Source: Novosphingobium indicum (GTDB lineage Bacteria; Pseudomonadota; Alphaproteobacteria; Sphingomonadales; Sphingomonadaceae). From it: 64,000 nt of DNA. Location: the NCBI RefSeq assembly GCF_014645195.1, contig NZ_BMLK01000015.1, positions 51,194-115,193 on the forward strand, written 5' to 3'. Below, one piece after another: positions 17,052-25,415 of this stretch; position 1 is the stretch's first letter, and each line of letters starts with the position of its first letter. Under the pieces are notes generated by a model. It made no database searches. It worked only from the letters and a program-made list of their open reading frames with translations, and had not been told where the DNA came from. The translations under genes were made by a program, and so were the position numbers.

Positions 17052-18696
17052 AATCGCGTGGAGGACCGCCGCGCAGCCCCCATATTGCCACTACCAGACC
17101 GAAGGCGACGATTACCCAAGTGTACCACAGTCCGGCATAGGCATCGCCGGTCCGGGCATTGATGTAGCTGGCGATCAACGGCAGGAAGCCGCCCAGATAG
17201 CCCGCTCCGATGTGATAGGGAATAGACATCGAACTATAGCGGATCGGCGCGGGAAACATCTCGGTAAGCTGTGCGGCGACGCCGCCATATGTCAGCGCCG
17301 ACAGTCCGCCAAGCACCAGCAGGATTGCAGCGATGCCCAGGAGCGCCGGCAGCGCCGGATGTTGCACGCTGAAGTCGAACCCATGCGCGGTCAGGGCGCT
17401 TTCGATACCGGCCTTGCGGGCCTTGGCCGCTTCCTTCTTGTGGGCGGCATCATCTGCAAACCAGGCGGCCGGAAGATCCACCATGTCGCTACCCACGGTG
17501 AGCGTAACCTGAGACGCATCCTGCACCGAATAGGGAACGCCGCTAGCCGTGAGCGTTTCCAGCAACATGCCGCAGGGGCTGAGCTTGCTGCCGCTCAGAT
17601 CGGCGAAGGGATCGGTGTGGCAGGCGGGTCCGGAAACCACGACAGGCGCAGCCTTGGCGCTCTCCTGAAGTCCGGGATTGGCCAGCGATCCCATGCCCCA
17701 AAACAGCGGAAAGATCAGAACCAGCGTGGCCGCGGCGCCGATCACCAGCGGGCGTTTGCGTCCGATCCGGTCCGACCATCCGCCGACGATGACGTAGAAG
17801 CTCATCGAGATCAGCGCGGTGATGCCGATCACCACTTCGACGACCATCGGATCGACGCGCATAGGCCCCTTGAGAAACGATAGCGACGAGAAGAACGCCG
17901 TGTACCAGATCGTCGTCAGAATACCTGTCACGCCGAACAGTGCTACGAAGATGCGCTTCTTGTTGCCGGGATAGGTGAAGCTTTCCACGAAAGGGTTACC
18001 GGCGACTTCCCCCTCTTCCTGCATGGCAAGGAAGACCGGGCTCTCGGACAGCTTGAGACGCATCCACAGCGAGATCGCGAGCAGCGCCAGCGAGAGCAGG
18101 AACGGCACGCGCCAACCCCAGGCCGCCAGCGTCGCATCCGAGAAGACCGCCTGGTTGATGAGCACCACGATGATCGACAGCACGAAACCGCCGACCACAC
18201 TGCTCTGGATGAACCCGGTGAAGAAGCCACGACGGCGCGGTGGTGAATGCTCGGCCACGTAGATCGCGGCACCGCCATACTCGCCGCCCAGTGCCAGCCC
18301 CTGCAGGATGCGCAGCGCGATCACGATAAGCGGCGCCCACAGGCCGATGGATTCGGCGGACGGGATCAGCCCTACGCCGGCGGTCGAAATGCCCATCAGC
18401 GTGACGGTGACGAGGAAAGTGTATTTCCGACCGAGCTTGTCTCCCCAATACCCAAACAGGATCGCGCCAAGTGGACGAAAACCAAAGCCCACTGCAAATC
18501 CGGCCCAGACGAGCAGGATCTGCAGCGTCGGTCCTACGGACGGGAAAAAGGCCTTTCCGATAAAGGTCGCCAGCGTGCCGTAGATGAAGAAGTCATACCA
18601 TTCGAAAATGGTGCCGGCAGACGAGGCCGCAATGACCAGCTTGATGTCTGATGCGCTCGGCTCCGGACCCTCCGGATGCTGGTGCGAGTCTGCCAT
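17032..18696 (-). CDS. MFS transporter, metabolite:H+ symporter (MHS) family, with periplasmic insert
   Basis: 554-aa inner-membrane symporter. The first loop motif GYWGDKLGRKYT (82-93) and its repeat GGWSDRIGRKRP (305-316), plus FEWYDFFIYG (31-40), mark the MHS group (ProP, KgtP, ShiA). These usually have about 430-450 residues. The excess is a soluble segment at about 338-448, between two predicted helices, with two cysteines (C359, C375) and a charged Lys/Ala run. By topology it should face the periplasm. Substrate is not predictable; dicarboxylates or shikimate-like acids are typical. It overlaps alr by 20 bp. Confidence 0.88.
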   Translation of the reverse strand: MADSHQHPEGPEPSASDIKLVIAASSAGTIFEWYDFFIYGTLATFIGKAFFPSVGPTLQILLVWAGFAVGFGFRPLGAILFGYWGDKLGRKYTFLVTVTLMGISTAGVGLIPSAESIGLWAPLIVIALRILQGLALGGEYGGAAIYVAEHSPPRRRGFFTGFIQSSVVGGFVLSIIVVLINQAVFSDATLAAWGWRVPFLLSLALLAISLWMRLKLSESPVFLAMQEEGEVAGNPFVESFTYPGNKKRIFVALFGVTGILTTIWYTAFFSSLSFLKGPMRVDPMVVEVVIGITALISMSFYVIVGGWSDRIGRKRPLVIGAAATLVLIFPLFWGMGSLANPGLQESAKAAPVVVSGPACHTDPFADLSGSKLSPCGMLLETLTASGVPYSVQDASQVTLTVGSDMVDLPAAWFADDAAHKKEAAKARKAGIESALTAHGFDFSVQHPALPALLGIAAILLVLGGLSALTYGGVAAQLTEMFPAPIRYSSMSIPYHIGAGYLGGFLPLIASYINARTGDAYAGLWYTWVIVAFGLVVAIWGLRGGPPRDYGEDAS

Positions 18697-18747
18697 GTCG
18701 TCCCCTCTCGAATGCTCCCCGTTCGAGGACGTCCTTTAGACGGCGCT

Positions 18748-19167
18748 TCAGGCGGAGGGAAGAACCTGCATGGCCGCGTTCCACGGCAACATGACGGCGC
18801 CATGGCGTGCCGGATAGTTGCGCGCGGCGGCAATCGCGGAAAGGCCGGGCCAGTCGGGCAAGTCGCCTTCGCCTGCCAGCCACGCCGCGACAGCCTTTCC
18901 GGCCGCGTGAATATGGTCGGCCGACATGCCCTTTGCGGCCTGCACGAAGATCGCGGCGGAAGCCTGACCGATGGCGCAGGCCTGACTGCGCACGCCGATA
19001 TCGCCGATTGTGCCATCCGGTGCCAGTGCGAGCCCCAGCATGATCGTGCTGCCGCAACTCTTGGAACGCGCTTCACCCTTGAGAGGGAGAGCATCGATCA
19101 GCGGAAAACGGGCCAGTTCGATGGCGAGGCCCAGCACTTCAGGCGTGTAGAGAACGGTAGCGGACAC
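18748..19167 (-). CDS. Fe-S cluster scaffold-like protein (NifU/IscU/SufU fold)
   Basis: 139-aa protein starting with GTG at 19167, three bp after the cvpA stop. The U-type scaffold fold is suggested by KSCGSTI (C38), QACAIGQASAA (C64) and the late LPW motif (127-129). Scaffolds use a third Cys shortly before LPW; the aligned position here is A124 (RHGAVMLPW), so a standard three-Cys site is incomplete. It could bind zinc or iron differently or have lost scaffold activity. It lies in the radA-cvpA run. Confidence 0.75.
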   Translation of the reverse strand: MSATVLYTPEVLGLAIELARFPLIDALPLKGEARSKSCGSTIMLGLALAPDGTIGDIGVRSQACAIGQASAAIFVQAAKGMSADHIHAAGKAVAAWLAGEGDLPDWPGLSAIAAARNYPARHGAVMLPWNAAMQVLPSA

Positions 19168-19170
19168 GGA

Positions 19171-19692
19171 TCAGAGCTCGTCGCTTGCAGTCGCACCGGC
19201 TTCCCGGCGGCGCTGGGCAATAAGCTGGACCAGCGCTTCGCTGCTCGCATTCACGAACGGATAGGTCCGCGACTGGGTGATCCAGTGCGGCCTGCCGCCG
19301 ATCCCCCAGACCGTATCGTAGCCGAGCACCAGCACCGAAAACGCCATGACGACGATGACCACGCCTTTTACGGCGCCGAAGCCGAACCCCAGAATGCGGT
19401 CGATAGGCCCCAGCACCGAGGCGCGGCTCTTGTTACCGGCCCATCCGGCGATGAGCTTCACTGCCGCATAGGGCACCAACAGCAGCAACGCGAACGCCAA
19501 CACTCCCGAGCCGGACTCGGTGCCGATATGCGGGATCAGCCAGTCGGTTACCGGCGTGTGCAGCATCCGGATCGCGAAAATGGCGAAAACCCATGCGCCC
19601 AGCGCCAGGATTTCCTGAACGAATCCGCGAATGAAGCCCGTGATAGCGCCCAGCCCGACGAAGAGCAGCACCGCGATGTCGAAGCCAGTCAT
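19171..19692 (-). CDS. cvpA: CvpA family membrane protein
   Basis: 173-aa inner-membrane protein with four hydrophobic segments (about 5-22, 30-47, 62-82, 103-124). The family landmark GFIRGFVQEIL at 19-29 is present. CvpA is linked to colicin V export and envelope homeostasis in enteric bacteria; its molecular role is unclear. It begins 12 bp after radA and is followed 3 bp later by the scaffold-like gene, so the three are probably one transcript. The purF gene that often follows cvpA in other genomes is missing here. Confidence 0.9.
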   Translation of the reverse strand: MTGFDIAVLLFVGLGAITGFIRGFVQEILALGAWVFAIFAIRMLHTPVTDWLIPHIGTESGSGVLAFALLLLVPYAAVKLIAGWAGNKSRASVLGPIDRILGFGFGAVKGVVIVVMAFSVLVLGYDTVWGIGGRPHWITQSRTYPFVNASSEALVQLIAQRRREAGATASDEL

Positions 19693-19704
19693 AGGCGTGC
19701 GAAA

Positions 19705-21084
19705 TTATGCATCGGAAAGGATGCGGTCAACGAGATTAGGCAGCATTGTCAGACCCGTGAAGCGAAAGCCCTTCTCGGTCTTGGTCTCACCTCCGGGACC
19801 GCCGGCCGGCCCCACCGCACGGCCGAAGCCGAGCTTCGCCGATTCGCGTTGCCGGATGGAGGCATGCGCTACAGGCCGGATCTCGCCCGCGAGCGATACT
19901 TCCCCGAACCACACCGCATCGTTGCCGAGCGGCTTGTCTCCCAGCGCGGAGATGAGGGCCGCCGCCACTGCAAGGTCCGCGGCCGGGTCGGAGAGGCGGT
20001 ATCCGCCCGCGACATTGAGGTAGACTTCGGCGCTTGAGAAGTTGAGCCCGCACCGCGCCTCAAGCACGGCGAGCAGCATGGCCATCCGGCCATTGTCCCA
20101 TCCAACGACGGCGCGGCGCGGCGTGGCCCCGCTCTGTAGCCGGACGATCAGTGCCTGGATCTCCACCAGCACCGGACGCGTGCCTTCCATCGCTGGAAAT
20201 ACCGCGCTGCCCGCCATCGGTTCTTCGCGGCCCGACAGAAACAGCATCGACGGATTGCCGACTTCGGCGAGCCCGTCGCCTTCCATCGCGAAGACGCCGA
20301 TCTCGTCCACCGGGCCGAAGCGATTCTTCAGCGAGCGCAGGATGCGATACTGGTGACTGCGCTCACCCTCGAAGCTCATCACCACGTCGACCATGTGCTC
20401 CAGCACGCGCGGCCCGGCGATGGTGCCGTCTTTCGTCACGTGCCCGACGAGCACCAGCGTAACGCCCGTCTCCTTGGCATAACGGATCAGTTCGAAGGCA
20501 CAGCCGCGCACCTGACTGACCGTGCCGGGCGCGCCTTCAATCTGGTCGGAGTGCATCGTCTGGATCGAATCGATCACCAGCAGCGCTGGCGACTCCATCG
20601 TCCCGAGCGTGGTGAGAATGTCGCGCACAGAGGTCGCCGCCGCAAGCTGGATCGGAGCCTTGGACAAGCCGAGCCGTTCTGCGCGCAATCGCACTTGTCC
20701 GGCCGCTTCCTCTCCGCTCACGTAGACCGAACGCCCGCCGCTCTGGGCGATGTGCGCGGAAACCTGCAGCAGCAGTGTCGACTTGCCTATGCCGGGATCG
20801 CCGCCCATCAGGATGGCCGATCCGGGCACAAGCCCTCCGCCGAGCGCCCGGTCGAATTCGGCAATGCCGCTCGCGCGTCGCTTGGGCACTTCCCCGGGCT
20901 GATCGAGCGGCGTGAACTGGATAGGCCGCCCACCCGACGACAGATCATGCTTTGAAGAAAACACCGTCTGCGGGGCGTCCTCGACGAGCGAATTCCACTC
21001 GCCGCAATCGGCGCATTGGCCCTGCCAGCGCGAGGCGACGCTGCCGCAGGCCTGACAGATGTAACGACGCTTGGGCTTTGCCAT
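19705..21084 (-). CDS. radA: DNA repair protein RadA
   Basis: RecA-like ATPase helicase that drives branch migration during recombination. 459 aa from ATG 21084. Order: N-terminal four-Cys zinc finger (CQACGS...CADCGEW, residues 10-28), Walker A GGDPGIGKST (near 93-102), Walker B (ALLVIDSIQ), the RadA-specific KNRFG motif, and a C-terminal Lon-protease-like domain lacking a protease site. It is followed closely by cvpA. Confidence 0.96.
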   Translation of the reverse strand: MAKPKRRYICQACGSVASRWQGQCADCGEWNSLVEDAPQTVFSSKHDLSSGGRPIQFTPLDQPGEVPKRRASGIAEFDRALGGGLVPGSAILMGGDPGIGKSTLLLQVSAHIAQSGGRSVYVSGEEAAGQVRLRAERLGLSKAPIQLAAATSVRDILTTLGTMESPALLVIDSIQTMHSDQIEGAPGTVSQVRGCAFELIRYAKETGVTLVLVGHVTKDGTIAGPRVLEHMVDVVMSFEGERSHQYRILRSLKNRFGPVDEIGVFAMEGDGLAEVGNPSMLFLSGREEPMAGSAVFPAMEGTRPVLVEIQALIVRLQSGATPRRAVVGWDNGRMAMLLAVLEARCGLNFSSAEVYLNVAGGYRLSDPAADLAVAAALISALGDKPLGNDAVWFGEVSLAGEIRPVAHASIRQRESAKLGFGRAVGPAGGPGGETKTEKGFRFTGLTMLPNLVDRILSDA

Positions 21085-21123
21085 GGCGTCGAAGTAGTGA
21101 GAACATATTGCGAACGCAAGGCC

Positions 21124-21729
21124 TCAGTAGAGTTTGCTGTCGCTCTCCTCGGTGAGCCTGTCGAAGGTTTCACGCAGTTCCGGTTCGGCAAGCGCATCGG
21201 CATAGATTTTGCCGAACGAGATCCGCGTTGGCGCATCCCACATATCCGGCTCCCACAGATGCGCGCGCCGGGCCGAACGAACGCAGTGAAATGCCGCTCG
21301 CTCAACCGCGACGCGAATGACCAGCACTGCGGGTTTTCCGCCGGCGGAAAGCCTTTCGCACAAATCTGCATCGTCATGGAGCGTGGCAAGGCCGGAGATT
21401 CGCAGCACTTCGTCGGTTGCCGGCCGGACGATCATAAGCCCAACCCGGGGATCGTGCAGAATATGCTGCAGGCCGATGCACAAGTGATTGCCCGCGCGTT
21501 CCGGGATCAGCAGCGTCCGATCGTCGACCTGCTCGACAAACCCCGGATGATCGCCTTTCGAACTCAGTTCTATTCCGCCCGCGCCGATCGTCCCAAGCAC
21601 AAGGAAGGGGCTTCGCTCGATGAACGCCCTGCCCTGCTCGCAGATGTGATCGCGGATTTTTGCGGCGCCGCGCGGTCCATAGTCGACAATGATTTCCCGC
21701 AGCCGTTCTACTGTCTCGATTCTCGCCAT
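21124..21729 (-). CDS. Pyridoxamine 5'-phosphate oxidase-like flavoprotein (PPOX class)
   Basis: 201-aa split-barrel flavin-binding protein, cytoplasmic. Its layout (KIRDHICEQGRAFIERSPFLVLGTIG, then ELSSKGDHPGFVEQVDDRTLLIPERAGN) matches the MSMEG_1061-type group of FMN-dependent PPOX proteins; the segment DPRVGLMIVRP is the usual core strand. These have no firm substrate. The gene is 39 bp downstream... of no other minus gene, being divergent from the patatin-like gene, and is followed 39 bp later by radA in the same direction. Confidence 0.82.
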   Translation of the reverse strand: MARIETVERLREIIVDYGPRGAAKIRDHICEQGRAFIERSPFLVLGTIGAGGIELSSKGDHPGFVEQVDDRTLLIPERAGNHLCIGLQHILHDPRVGLMIVRPATDEVLRISGLATLHDDADLCERLSAGGKPAVLVIRVAVERAAFHCVRSARRAHLWEPDMWDAPTRISFGKIYADALAEPELRETFDRLTEESDSKLY

Positions 21730-21884
21730 GACATTTCTCCCAAATGCTGCGCGCGAGAATGCCGCAGTGCGCGCAGCAAAGCACGGGGCAGACCGGACGG
21801 GATTGCAGCGACGATTTCACCGGGGTGATGATCGCAGTTGCGATTGCGGTAGCGCTCGCCGTCTTGCTCTGCCAAGCAGGGCCC

Positions 21885-24200
21885 ATGCGGCAGAAGGAAT
21901 TGCGGATCGCGTTAGTCTGCTACGGCGGCATCAGCCTTGCCGTCTACATGCATGGCGTGACCAAGGAAATCTGGAAGGCCATGCAGGCGAGTCGCGCCCA
22001 TTGGTCCGACGAACCCGATCCTCCCGGCAGTGCGGGCGTATACTTGCGCCTCCTCCGGCGCCTCGAGCATGGCAGCAATCTGCGACTGCGTCTGCTGACC
22101 GACATCGTGGCCGGTGCCAGCGCGGGCGGGATCAATTCGGTTTTCCTCGCGCAGGCCATCCATTCCGGACAATCGCTGGAGCCGCTCACGGACCTGTGGC
22201 TGGAATGCGCCGACGTCGATGTGCTGCTCGATCCCGATGCGCGGCCCTGGTCCCGCGCGACCAAGTTCTGGGCGACGCCGCTTGTTTCGTATCTACTTCA
22301 CCGTCCCGGCAATGCCGTCAGCGCCAGCGTAGCGCCGGAAACACGCGCAGAGGTTCGCGAGAAGCTATCGCGGCTAATTCGCTCGCGCTGGTTCGAGCCG
22401 CCCTTCAGCGGCATCGGCTTTTCGCGCCTCTTGTGCCGGGCCTTCATGGCCATGGAAAAGAGCGCGGCGCAAAAGCCCCTGTTGCCAGAGCGGCACCGGC
22501 TCGATCTCTTCGTGACCGCGACCGACTTCAAAGGCCATCTCGAGGCGCTGCACCTGCATTCGCCCCATCTCGTTCTGGAAAGCGAACATCGGCTGACTGT
22601 CGATTTCCATGCCCCGTCGCCGGGTACCGGAGGACAATCGCTTGCGCCGATTCCGGAACTGGTCTTCGCGGCCCGCTCGACCGCGAGCTTCCCTGGGGCG
22701 TTTCCGCCCATGCAGATAAGCGAGATCGATCGCTTGGTGCGTGAAAAGGACGCGGACTGGCCGGAGCGCGCCGCTTTTCTGAAACGTATCATGCCCGAGC
22801 ATACGCGCCACGGGGACATCGACTCGGTGTCGCTCATTGACGGTTCGGTCCTGGTCAATGCGCCGTTTTCGGATGCGATGTCCGCGCTGCGCGACCGCCC
22901 GGCGACGCGCGAGGTCGACCGCCGCTTCGTCTATATCGATCCGACGCCCGATCCGGTCGGCCCCATGGCGCGCAAAGACACCCGCGCGCCCGGCTTCTTC
23001 TCGGTCATCCTCGGCTCGCTGTCTTCGATCCCGCGCGAACAACCGATCCGCGACAATCTCGAGGCGCTCGAAAAGGACTCGCGGGAAAAGACCGCTTTAC
23101 GTTCCATCGTCCGCGCTCTGCGGCCCGAGATCGAGGAGGCGGTGGAGAAGCTTTTCGGCCACACGCTGTTCCTCGATCGGCCGACGCCGAAGCGGCTGGC
23201 AGCCTGGCGCACGAAAGCGCAGCAAGCGGCGATGGAACAGGCGGGATTTGCTTATCATGGCTATGCCCAGGTCAAGTTCAGCGGCATCGTCACGATGCTG
23301 GGCCGGATGATCCTGCAGGCGGCACCGGATCTGGGCCTGCCCAATGCCGCGCCCATTCGTGAAAGGCTCTTCGCCTATCTGGAGACGACCGGGATCGACC
23401 GGATGAAGGCGATGCGCGATTCGAAGTCGCCCGCAATGATCGACTTCTTCCGCACGCACGATCTTGCCTTTCGTATTCGCCGTTTGCGCTTGCTGGCGCG
23501 CCGTGTGACGCAGGATTGGGAAAACGACGACAGTCTGACCGAGCAGGACCGCGATGACGCGCGCACGGCAATCTACAGCGCGCTGTCGCTGTATGTGGAT
23601 CGCGAAACGCTCGACACTCTTGGTGAGGATTTCGCGGGATTGGCGCGCGGTGTGTTCGACAATCCGCAAGCGGTCGTGGATGCATTTGCCGAAGCCCGCA
23701 ACCTCATGGAAATCGATGCGCAGGTGGACGAAATCCTGTCCGAGGCCATGGCCGCGATGCCAGCGGCGCTGCGTCGGCGCATGCTGCTCGCCTACCTCGG
23801 ATTTCCCTTCTACGACACGGTGACGCTGCCCTTGCTCCGCGGTGAAGGGATGACCGAATTCGATCCGGTCCTCGTCGACCGCATTTCACCCGAAGACTGC
23901 AATGCCATCCGCAAGGGCGGCGCCGGAGAAACCCTCCGAGGCACGGAGTTCTACAACTTCGGCGCATTTTTCAGCCGGGCATATCGCGAGAACGACTATC
24001 TCTGGGGCAGGCTGCACGGCGCGGAACGCATGATCGACCTGATCGCGTCCGCCGTTGGCGTCGAGCACCCGGTGCCCGAACGCGATCTGCGGCAATTCCG
24101 CCGCGAGGCCTTTCTTGCCATTCTGGAAGAGGAACGGGACCGGCTGCGTGCCGATCCCGCTCTTGTCGATCGCATTATTGCGGAAGTGACCGCGCGCTAG
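21885..24200 (+). CDS. Large patatin-like phospholipase/acyl hydrolase
   Basis: 771-aa protein from ATG 21885 (CAGGG nearby). An in-frame ATG at 21828 would add 19 mostly hydrophobic residues. The catalytic dyad of patatins is intact: oxyanion loop CYGGISLAV (12-20), nucleophile S79 in GASAGG, and D319 in LIDGSV; FPGAFPP (269-275) is also typical. After about residue 340 come more than 400 residues, mostly helical and without a domain I recognise. Length fits the long 'patatin-like protein' group of alphaproteobacteria. It ends 2 bp before the dnaJ stop in convergent orientation. Lipid substrate unknown. Confidence 0.85.
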   Translation: MRQKELRIALVCYGGISLAVYMHGVTKEIWKAMQASRAHWSDEPDPPGSAGVYLRLLRRLEHGSNLRLRLLTDIVAGASAGGINSVFLAQAIHSGQSLEPLTDLWLECADVDVLLDPDARPWSRATKFWATPLVSYLLHRPGNAVSASVAPETRAEVREKLSRLIRSRWFEPPFSGIGFSRLLCRAFMAMEKSAAQKPLLPERHRLDLFVTATDFKGHLEALHLHSPHLVLESEHRLTVDFHAPSPGTGGQSLAPIPELVFAARSTASFPGAFPPMQISEIDRLVREKDADWPERAAFLKRIMPEHTRHGDIDSVSLIDGSVLVNAPFSDAMSALRDRPATREVDRRFVYIDPTPDPVGPMARKDTRAPGFFSVILGSLSSIPREQPIRDNLEALEKDSREKTALRSIVRALRPEIEEAVEKLFGHTLFLDRPTPKRLAAWRTKAQQAAMEQAGFAYHGYAQVKFSGIVTMLGRMILQAAPDLGLPNAAPIRERLFAYLETTGIDRMKAMRDSKSPAMIDFFRTHDLAFRIRRLRLLARRVTQDWENDDSLTEQDRDDARTAIYSALSLYVDRETLDTLGEDFAGLARGVFDNPQAVVDAFAEARNLMEIDAQVDEILSEAMAAMPAALRRRMLLAYLGFPFYDTVTLPLLRGEGMTEFDPVLVDRISPEDCNAIRKGGAGETLRGTEFYNFGAFFSRAYRENDYLWGRLHGAERMIDLIASAVGVEHPVPERDLRQFRREAFLAILEEERDRLRADPALVDRIIAEVTAR

Positions 24201-24202
24201 AC

Positions 24203-25339
24203 CTATTCGGTCAGGTCGCTCCAGGCGTCCTTGATGCGGTCGAAGAAGCCTTTCGACTGCGGGCATTCATCGCCGGTTTCGGTTTCCTGCAGTTCGCGCA
24301 GCAGTTCCTTCTGGCGAGAGCTGAGCTTGGTCGGCGTTTCCACCGAAATCTCGATCACGAGATCGCCGCGGCCGCGGCCCTGCAGCACCGGCATGCCGGC
24401 GCCACGCTTGCGCAACTGCTTGCCGGACTGAATGCCGGCCGGGATATCGATGGTGATCATCTCGCCGTCCATGCCGGGAATCTCGATCGATCCGCCCAGA
24501 GCCGCCGTGGTGAACGTGATCGGCACGCGCGTGAGCAGCGTCGTTCCTTCGCGTTCGAACACCTTGTGGCGCTTGACGTGCAGGAAGATGTACAGATCGC
24601 CCGGAGGCGCGCCGAACGGCCCCGCCTCACCCTTCCCCGACAGACGGATACGTGTACCGGAATCGACGCCCGGCGGAATATCCACCTCGAGCGTCTGCGG
24701 TGTGTCCACACGGCCTTCGCCGCGGCACGTCCGGCAGTGCTGCTCGATCACCTCGCCGCGACCGTGGCACGTCGGGCACGTGCGCTCGACGACGAAGAAA
24801 CCCTGCTGGGCACGAACCTTGCCGTGGCCTGCGCACATGTTGCAGGTGTGCTTGCCGGTGCCGGGTTCCGCGCCGGCCCCCTCGCAGGTCTCGCAGGTCT
24901 GCGACACCTCGATGGTGATTTCGGTGTGCTTGCCGTGAAATGCCTCGTCGAGGCTGATTTCCATGTCGTAGCGCAAGTCGGCACCGCGACGGGCCTGCTG
25001 GCGCCCGCCGCCGCCTCCGAACGCGCTACCGAAGATCGATTCGAAAATATCGCCTATGTCGCCGAATTCGGCGCCCATCCCGCCGCCGCCTGCGGCTCCC
25101 ATGCCCTGCTGGAATGCAGCGTGGCCGTAACGGTCATAAGCGGCCCGCTTCTGCGGGTCTTTGAGGCAGTCGTAAGCCTCACTGATTTGCTTGAAGCGCG
25201 CTTCGGACTCGCTGCACCCCGGATTCTTGTCCGGATGGTAGCGCATGGCAAGCTTGCGGTAGGCCGACTTGATCATCTTGTCGTCGGCGTCGCGCGAAAC
25301 TTCGAGCAGTTCGTAGTAGTCTATCTCGGTCGCTGACAC
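24203..25339 (-). CDS. dnaJ: Chaperone DnaJ
   Basis: Hsp40 co-chaperone delivering substrates to DnaK and stimulating its ATPase. 378 aa from a GTG at 25339. The J-domain has HPD at 35-37. A Gly/Phe-rich region is followed by four zinc-binding repeats (CETCEGAG, CNMCAGHG, CPTCHGRG, CRTCRGEG) and the C-terminal substrate domains, so this is a full type I DnaJ. It follows dnaK by 76 bp that contain a strong hairpin. Confidence 0.97.
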   Translation of the reverse strand: MSATEIDYYELLEVSRDADDKMIKSAYRKLAMRYHPDKNPGCSESEARFKQISEAYDCLKDPQKRAAYDRYGHAAFQQGMGAAGGGGMGAEFGDIGDIFESIFGSAFGGGGGRQQARRGADLRYDMEISLDEAFHGKHTEITIEVSQTCETCEGAGAEPGTGKHTCNMCAGHGKVRAQQGFFVVERTCPTCHGRGEVIEQHCRTCRGEGRVDTPQTLEVDIPPGVDSGTRIRLSGKGEAGPFGAPPGDLYIFLHVKRHKVFEREGTTLLTRVPITFTTAALGGSIEIPGMDGEMITIDIPAGIQSGKQLRKRGAGMPVLQGRGRGDLVIEISVETPTKLSSRQKELLRELQETETGDECPQSKGFFDRIKDAWSDLTE

Positions 25340-25363
25340 GTAGTATCCCCCGTAGATAACCTA

Positions 25364-25395
25364 ACCGCCACCGGAGCAGCTGCACCGGTGGCGGT
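25364..25395 (-). terminator. Perfect 11-bp hairpin between dnaK and dnaJ
   Basis: ACCGCCACCGG (25364-25374) pairs perfectly with CCGGTGGCGGT (25385-25395) around a 10-nt loop. No strong U-tract follows on the minus strand. It may act as an attenuator or processing stop that lowers dnaJ relative to dnaK. Confidence 0.55.
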
Positions 25396-25415
25396 CATGG
25401 TTTTCATCAGGACGT

